DNA from: Meloidogyne chitwoodi
Taxonomy: Eukaryota; Nematoda; Chromadorea; Rhabditida; Meloidogynidae
DNA: 64,000 nucleotides
Reading direction: 5' to 3'
Assembly: GCA_015183035.1 (NCBI GenBank)
Contig: JACZZP010000002.1
Coordinates: 1,178,001 to 1,242,000 of the forward strand
Positions within the stretch are counted from its first letter, which is position 1, and each line of letters starts with the position of its first letter. A model generated the notes under the pieces. That model ran no database searches. It saw only the letters and a program-made list of their open reading frames with translations, and was not told the DNA's origin. This document shows positions 56,854 to 64,000 of the stretch, piece after piece. A program made the translations under genes and the position numbers.

Positions 56854-57634
56854 GATTTGAAGTAATTGCTGTCATACATATTAATTGTTCATCCTTTTTA
56901 TACTTTCTAAATCAAACTTCCTTTTGTATAGTGATTCTACATTCACAATATGTAGCCATCCTACAAATATACAAATTCTTTGGCGCTCAGTTTATCTTTC
57001 TTTTCAAGGAAACTCATACATACTAAGCTTTTGAACTCCAGAATTCAATGTTTATTGTTAGAAGTATATATCCGATATTTTCAAGTAACTCCGTTTTGGA
57101 TGAAAATATGGAATTAAAAGAGCGTGAAAAATAAAAGAATGAGAGAGAATGATAAATGAATTTTTCTCGGGACACCGAGATTTGAGACACGCCTGATTTG
57201 TCGCGGGCCGAATTGTCGCGACTGACTTGTTGTGAGGCCGACTTGTCGCAAAAGGTAAATATTACTGTTCGGCACCGGACCGGATTTGCCGGATTTTTCG
57301 GGTCAAAATCCGTCCAGAGTAATCCGGAGATATTGAAAAAACGGGATTTTGGATCAGACTTCAAAAAACTCCGGCAAATCCTGTCCGGTGCCGAACAACA
57401 ATATTTACCTTTTGCGACAAGTCGGCCCGCGACAAGTCGTCTCGCGACAAGTCATACTAATTTTCCGTTTAACCCGTTGTTTTTTTTTCTTCACAAATAA
57501 ATATTAAAAATTGTTTATTATTTAATTTTTCAATAATGCTTTAAATTTTCTTTAAATCTCTAATAATTATCTTCTGTTATTTATAATGTTAGTCAGAAAC
57601 AAAGATCTCCTTTATTTAAATCAGCTTTATAAAA
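56854..57634. other. Intergenic region between divergent genes, holding one inverted repeat
   Basis: Separates the minus-strand membrane-protein gene from Patched. Apart from the inverted repeat at 57195-57455 nothing coding is seen. Confidence 0.5.
57195..57455. mobile_element. GC-rich palindromic repeat element (MITE-like)
   Basis: Left arm 57195-57300 and right arm 57370-57455 are inverted copies: GCCGACTTGTCGCAAAAGGT with ACCTTTTGCGACAAGTCGGC, then ACTGTTCGGCACCGGACCGG with CCTGTCCGGTGCCGAACAAC. The outer part repeats the unit CGCGACAAGTCG two to three times. It is far richer in G/C than its surroundings. No clear target duplication was found, so the exact ends are open. Confidence 0.7.
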
Positions 57635-60600
57635 ATGAACTTAATCAGAACTTTTTGTGTAAAAATAATAAGAAAAGTAAAAATTCTTACAGTTTTCAAC
57701 GTTTTAAAGTTTGTATCTAAAAAATTTTTAATATTCTAATATTTTTTTTAGTTTTTGGATAATTTTCTTGTCGGAAAAAGCGATCCATCAGATTTTTCAA
57801 AAGCATGGAGAAAAAAATTTTCAAAATATCCATCTTGGTGCGATGCTGATATGTGCCTTCAGCAAATTAATTCTGTTAGTTTTAATTTTATTTTTATGGT
57901 TTATTTTTTTATTATTTTTATGCAATTATTTTTTAATTTTCAATCAAAATTATTTTCAACACCTTATTTTTAGGGCAATGCTTCTGGTAATAGAATGGCA
58001 TTATACTCCCGTGCATTTTTCCAAAGATCTCTTTTCCATGTGGGCGAATTTGTTCAAAAATGGCCTAAGTCAATTATAGCGATTGGTGTTATAATTTTAT
58101 TACTTTGTTGTTATTGGATAAAAGATGTTAAAATTGAAACTGATTTGGTTAAATTATGGGTAGAACGTAAGAAATTTTTTTTAATTTCTGACTCTTTTAT
58201 GGATATCCATATTTTTGAATTATTTGTAAATTAAAAAAATTTTAGAAGGAGGTCGGTTAGAGGAAGAAATGGATTTTTTTCCAAACTCAAAAAGACAATA
58301 TTATTTAAATAAACAATTAAAGCAACAAAAAGAACAACAACAGATATTATTAAAAAATACAACAGAAGAGCATAGGAAACATAAAAAACGTGAAGTTATA
58401 ACTATTTCTGAAATCCCAACAGATGTATCAAATTTTGGTGGAGGTTTTCAGGTTTTTTTATTTTATATTTATTTTTTTCGATAAATTTAATTAAATTTTT
58501 AAATATTACTTTCGAAAAATATTTCTATAAACAAAAAGGAAATCATCTTTTCTATTTTAGGTCGTTATTCAAACACCAGAACATCCAAATATGAATATGC
58601 TTACTCGTGAATCACTTATTAGGCATGTTGATATACTGGAACAAATTGCTAATTATAGTATTGAAATGTTTGGAGAGTTAGTTTATTTCTACTTAAATTT
58701 GTACATTGAATCATTAAATTTTAAAATTTAGAACTTGGTATTTATCTGATATTTGTTTTAAACCGCCACCACCCACTACTTCAAAAGATATTTTGACTCA
58801 ATTAATTGAAGAAATTTTGGTCCAAGTAATTCCTTGTGTTTGGATAACACCTATAGATTGCTTTTGGGAAGGATCTAAGCCATTAGGACCTTTTCCTCCA
58901 ATTGATCTGTTTGTTTATTTTAAATTTTATTTTTAAATATCTATACATATTTTATTCTAATGAATATAAATTTAATTAGAAATATTTATTTTTTTTAATA
59001 AAAATAATTCTAGCGGTGCAGTTTCTCCATTCGTTCCATCAGTTCATAATGGTATTCTCTCATGGAAATCATTAAATCCGGAAAAATTATTAAATGATGT
59101 TCGTTCACTCATTGACGTTAATACAGCTGCTGATTTATTTGAAAGGGTACTGATTTTTTTAAAATAATTATTGAAAAAAAATCAAAAAAAAGTAAGGAAA
59201 AGATATTAAATTAAAAATTTAATTAATTAATTTTTAAAGGTAGGTATTGGTGCTGCTTATCAAGACCGTCCCTGTATTGATCCACTTGATCCTGACTGTC
59301 CTATCTCTGCTCCAAATTATTTTGATCGTTGCCAAGCTTATGCCAAATTCAAAGAATGGAATAATGCTTTACTTGAACAAAATAAAATTAAATTGGAACA
59401 AATTTCCAAAAAAGTTGAAGATTCAAAACCTTTAAAAAAAAGAGAAGTAACACTTCTTTCTGCAATTAATAATCTTTTATCTCATAATAATAATGATGAT
59501 AAAAATAAAACTACTGAATCACCTGGTTCTTTAAATTTAATTTAAAATATAATTAATTTGATTAAATATGTATTATCATTTCAACTTTTTAAGAATTTTA
59601 GATTAAAAAAAGTGGTGAACATTTTTTAATTAAAATATGTGTGAGAGAGAATATAAATAAAATTATTTTTTTTTAGAAAAAAAATTGCAAAAGCAAATGT
59701 TGGAAGAATGTAATAAATATGAGACAAGCTTTATGAAATGGATAAATGAGAATCGAACAAGATTAATGGATTTTTTGTCAGAATCTGATAAATTAATCTT
59801 TCCACAATATCCTAATTATAGTGAACAATTAACTGGTGGATGCAAAGGTTTTGGAAAAAATGGTTTTTTTTATATTTTTATTTTTCCATATTTTACGTTT
59901 ATCAAAAATGGATAAAAAATTTAGAAAAAACTTTAATTTTTATCCATTTTTTACAGTAATGCATTGGGCGGAAGACTTAATTGTTGGAGGAATAAAACGT
60001 GACGCTAATGGATTTATTCGGCATGCAGAAGCTTTTCAAACAGTTTTTTTAGTTGCTTCAGCGGGGGATTTACATTATAGAATTTCTGTAAATTTTATTT
60101 ATTTTTAGTTTTTTATTTTTTTTAGCATGCAAAATCACATAATTACAAAAGTCGAATAGATAAAAATAATTTCACAACAACTCATGCTTCTATTATAATT
60201 CAGGCCTGGCAGAGAAGTTTTACTAAACGTTTATATGAGCATGAATTAAATAAACCGGTATTTTTAATATTATTAGTTATTTTATTTTTTTAGAGTGAGG
60301 GCATTCGTATTATTCATCCATTAGCTTCTACATCTATCCAAGAAATGTATGATTTTTTATAATTTAATTAAGTAGGGAAAATAAATTATTTCTATAATTA
60401 AATTTATTTATAATTTTTCCAGGTTGAAACAATTTAGTGAATTCCAATTTAGTATTATTTTTATTGGATATATTTTAATGATTATTTATGCTGGTTGGTC
60501 TCAATTAAATTGGGATGGTTGGTGGTTTTCTTCACGTTCAAGTTGTTTATTAGCAATAATTGGTGTATTAATGGTTATTTAAATTAATTTTAAATAATTT

Positions 60601-63600
60601 TAAAATATTCTTTTTTTAGATAACTTTTGCTTCTGTAGCAGGTCTAGGTGTTGCTACAGCTCTGGGAATTAATTTTAATGCTGCAACGACTCAGGTTTTT
60701 TAATTTAAATATTAAAGAGAAATTAAATTATAAAAAAGATTGTTCCTTTTCTTACATTGGGCCTTGGAATAGATGATATATTCCTTTTACTTCATAATTA
60801 CAATGATGTATTAGAAGCAGTTAAAGAAAAAGAAGTTGCTGTATTACTTAAAGAGACTGGTTAATAATAATTTAATAAAAATTAAATTATAATTTTTCTT
60901 TAAATTTTAGGAATGTCTATCCTCATTACATGTAATTTTAATTATTATTTTTTACTTAATTTATTAATTTTATTTTTAAGCTATTAATAATATTCTTGCT
61001 TTTGTTACGGGTTGTATTTTACCAATACCTGCACTTCGTTCATTTTGTGGACAGGTTTTTTTTAATTTAGATAATTTTATTAAATTTTAATTTTTATTTA
61101 TAGACTGCTATTTTATTAACATTCAATGTTTTATGTATTATAATGCTTTATCCAGCATTTATTGCACTTGATTTAAAGAGAAGAAAGGCTGGCTGTCGAG
61201 ATATGCTTTGTGGTGTCGATTATTGTTGTGTCATTTCTGAGTCATCGGCTAACTCTGATATTGTACAATATCCTAGTGAAAAAACTAAGGTAAAAAATTT
61301 AAAAATTATTTTTGCATTTAAATAATTTTTAAAATATTAAAAAACATTTTTTAAGTTGGATGAAAGTAGTAGCAGCAATCAATTAGTTAAAACAGATTCT
61401 GATTCTCCTTACTTAAATAATCAATCAGAAATTGATTTACAACAAATATCTGAATCTGTATTTTGTCAAAGTAAAATAAAGTTTCAATTAAGTTGTGAAC
61501 AAACTGACAATAATATTTCTATAAAAAAGTTTTTTAATAAATGGTTAACCTTAACTGGATTTTTACATGAAGTTTATATTCCAACTTTAAGGAAACCTAT
61601 TGCTAAGGTAATTATTTTTAGAATTTTATATTTTTTAGAATGAAATATAATTTTATTAATTTGGTTTAATCTTTTTTCCTCATTTTATTATTTTTTAATT
61701 TTATCAGAATTTTTATGTTTATAAAAAAAGTTTTAAAAATTTTGAATACATAGAATTAAATATTATTTTTGTTTTAGTTTAAATTTTTACACATTTTTAT
61801 ATAAAATATTTTATTTAGTTAACTATTTTATTTTGTTGTTCTTCAATGTTTCTCTTTGGTTGTATTGGCCTTTATCAATCAAAGATTGGTCTTGAGCTAG
61901 CAGATGTTCTCCCTGAAGATACAGCACCAGCAGCGTTTTTAAAAGCTCGTGAAAAATATTTTAGTTTTTATCCAATGTTTATTATTCCAATGGGACCGGT
62001 TGTTGACTTTTCTAGACAACAAAGGAAATTGGAGCAATTAAGAACTGATATTGGTTAATTTAATTATATTTTAAATTAATATTTAATAATAATAAATTTA
62101 AAAATATTTATTTATTGCTTAAATTTTATATTTATTTTATTAAAAATTATTTTAGCTCAATCTGAATTTGTTATCAAAGTGGATGGAATGCCTGAAAAAT
62201 ATTGGATGATGTAAGTAATATTAATAATTCTTTTTTAAATTTTATTTTAATAGTTTTATGCGTAATTGGCTTCATGGACTTCAGGTCCATCTTGATAATG
62301 CTCGTCAAAAAGGAATTGAACCAACTGAAAATCTTACACAAATTGCAGCTGCATCTTTAGCCATTAATTTTACACTTTTTGATGATTTTTATTTAGCTAG
62401 AAGATTGCTTTGTTCTAGAGGAGAGGAATATGATTGTTCTAATAAGGTTTTTAAATTAATTTTTGGTAATATTTAGCAATTTTAATTAATTTTTTAGTTA
62501 CAAACTAGACTTATTGATTCTGAGGGTATTATTGATTCTGGTGGTTTTTATAATTATTTGACTGCTTGGTTTAATTTGGATAATATGATGTTTGTTAATT
62601 TTAATATTAAATAAAAATAATATTTTATTTCTCAGGTACTATGTTTCTCAGGCAGAATTCTTTCCACCTCCTACAGACTGGCGGTTTTCCCCAAAAGTAA
62701 ATTTTATTTAAAAAAGATTATTATATTAATAAGATGTAAATTTTAGGAAGAAGGTATTATTCCTCCTGCTGAACCTTTAATTTATTCGCAAATACCATTT
62801 TATATGAATGGATTAACAGAGACACCTGCAATTGTTCAAATGGTCAATAAAATATTTAAATTATTTTTTAATTATATTTTTAAATACAGATTAGAGAAAT
62901 ACGTGCAATTTGTGATCGTTATACTGCTGATGGATTTCCTGTTTATCCAACTGGTATTCCATTTACATTTTGGGAACAATATTTGCAATTAACTTTTTAT
63001 TTGTTTATTTCAGTTTTGGTAATTTTTTTTATTTATTTTTAAAATTATTATAAATTTTTAGATAATTGCAACAGTTGTTCTTTTAGTTATCTCCGTTATA
63101 ATTGTAAGAAAATTTTTTTTAATTTATATTTTTTTAATTTTTATTTAATTTTTGATCTTATATTTTTTTTTAATAAAAATTTTTTTATTTTTTTCAAGTT
63201 TAATCCTTGGGCAGCAGCAATGGTAGCAATAATAGTTGTAACAATGACTGTAGAATTAGCAGGCTTTATGGGATTATTTGGAGTAAAAATGAATCCAATA
63301 TCGGCAGTAACATTAATAACAGCAGTTGGTATAGGTGTTGAATTTACTGCACATATTGTTCTTGCATTTCTTACTTCTCTTGGTACTAGAGATGAAAGAA
63401 TGGTTTCTTGTTTGGTAAATTTAAAAATAAAGATTAATTAAATTATTTTTTTATTAAAGGATCATATGTTTATTCCAGTAATACATGGTGGTCTTTCAAC
63501 ACTTTTAGGAATTATTATGCTTGCTTTCTCCGAATTTGATTTTGTTATCAAATATTTTTTTGTTGTTATGTCAGCATTAGTTATTATTGGATTAATTAAT

Positions 63601-64000
63601 GGGTAATTGTTTTTTAATTATTAAAAATTTTTTTCAAATTTTTAGTCTAGCTCTACTACCAGTACTTCTATCGCTTATTGGCCCACCTTGTGAAGTAATA
63701 TTCTTTATTATTTTTATTTTTAATTATTAAAAAAAAGATAACATCTCTTGATAGTGATGGAACTAAATTAGCTTGTCCTTCTTCCAATAGACATAATAGT
63801 GGAAATAGTAGTAGTAGTAATAGTGCTAGAAATAGTATTATTAATGCTTCATTTATGGATGCACCTAATCCTGATTTCAAAAAAATACAAGTAAAATATA
63901 TTTTCTATTATGTTTTCTAATTTTTTAAGGTCCAAAAAATAACTCAACAATCAAATAATAGTAGTTTTTCTTCTTCCTCTACTTCATCAGAAGAACGTCC
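57635..64000 (+). CDS. Patched (Hedgehog-receptor family, PTC type), 3' end outside the window
   Basis: Thirty-two exons could be joined; the first (57635-57676) is tentative, the rest run 57752-57874, 57974-58166, 58246-58451, 58561-58676, 58732-58908, 59014-59146, 59240-59525, 59677-59862, 59957-60087, 60126-60257, 60294-60346, 60423-60573, 60620-60694, 60739-60859, 60911-60931, 60981-61054, 61104-61289, 61356-61607, 61819-62053, 62156-62210, 62254-62446, 62498-62589, 62636-62696, 62747-62842, 62890-63018, 63062-63103, 63199-63414, 63460-63602, 63646-63694, 63738-63890, 63930-64000 (about 1,397 residues so far). True Patched signatures: DMCLQQIN, LVKLWVEQGGRLEEEM, RPCIDPLDPDCP, a sterol-sensing domain (ITFASVAGLGVATALGINFN; VPFLTLGLGIDDIFLLLHNY) and, in the second half, VELAGFMGLFGVKMNPISAV with GIGVEFTAHI. 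It has the twelve-helix RND transporter plan. Nematodes lack Smoothened; PTC proteins there act in germline cytokinesis and membrane sterol handling. Exon 60911-60931 is only 21 nt. PTC-1 versus PTC-3 is undecided. Confidence 0.94.

Overview
The window looks like a piece of a nematode genome. The DNA is very AT-rich, and genes are cut into many small exons by short introns (often 40-60 nt) whose acceptors are frequently TTTAAAG or AAAAG rather than TTTTCAG. Several products are nematode-specific or nematode-typical: a small sperm-specific MSP-domain (SSP/MSD) gene pair, a cytoplasmic intermediate filament protein with a lamin-like tail, UNC-43 CaMKII and Patched. A tylenchid or root-knot type species would fit the base composition, but that is inference. 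All exon models below were built by hand from open frames, GT(GC)/AG boundaries and phase agreement.

Layout. 1-2.1 kb: the 3' end of a degenerate protein tyrosine phosphatase, followed by an inverted genomic fragment of the same gene and a small terminal-inverted-repeat element. 3.3-6.6 kb: an intermediate filament gene with two alternative first exons. 7.2-11.4 kb (minus): an SR-protein kinase (SRPK) whose spacer exon is duplicated in tandem and whose third intron is almost filled by a 1.2-kb fold-back transposon. 13.9-16.1 kb: a coiled-coil membrane protein of unknown family. 17.1 kb: a small Trp/Tyr/Pro-rich protein. 17.7-19.2 kb: a palindrome with 652-bp arms carrying two identical head-to-head SSP sperm genes. 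20.8-26.8 kb: CaMKII.

27.3-32.6 kb (minus): three secreted-protein genes. They are a long proprotein ending in a cysteine-rich, IL-17/Trunk-like domain, a pigment-dispersing-factor (PDF) type neuropeptide precursor, and a Ser/Asn/Glu-rich secreted protein. 33-38.6 kb: an ACOT13-type thioesterase, a second Trp/Tyr-rich small protein, and two minus-strand proteins of unknown family, one with an RGG-like head. 38.7-39.8 kb: a hAT transposon remnant and a MITE, both with perfect 8-bp target-site duplications. 40-41.8 kb: SDS22 and a single HMG-box protein.

42.7-56.9 kb: a RUS1/DUF647 protein, a small membrane protein, then a minus-strand series: a Lys/Glu-rich membrane protein, an SDS3-like Sin3-complex subunit, the tRNA methyltransferase TRMT11, NUS1 (cis-prenyltransferase subunit) and glutamate-cysteine ligase. 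Spacing (154-348 nt between the inner members) leaves room for an operon. 57.6-64 kb: Patched, running off the right edge. No rRNA, tRNA, CRISPR or prokaryotic-type feature was recognised.

Functionally the window is a mixture of signalling (CaMKII, Patched, PDF peptide, cytokine-like protein), RNA processing (SRPK, TRMT11), metabolism (GCS, thioesterase, NUS1), cytoskeleton (intermediate filament, sperm MSP-domain) and repeated DNA. At least four elements have inverted termini and 8-bp target duplications, indicating recent hAT-type activity.
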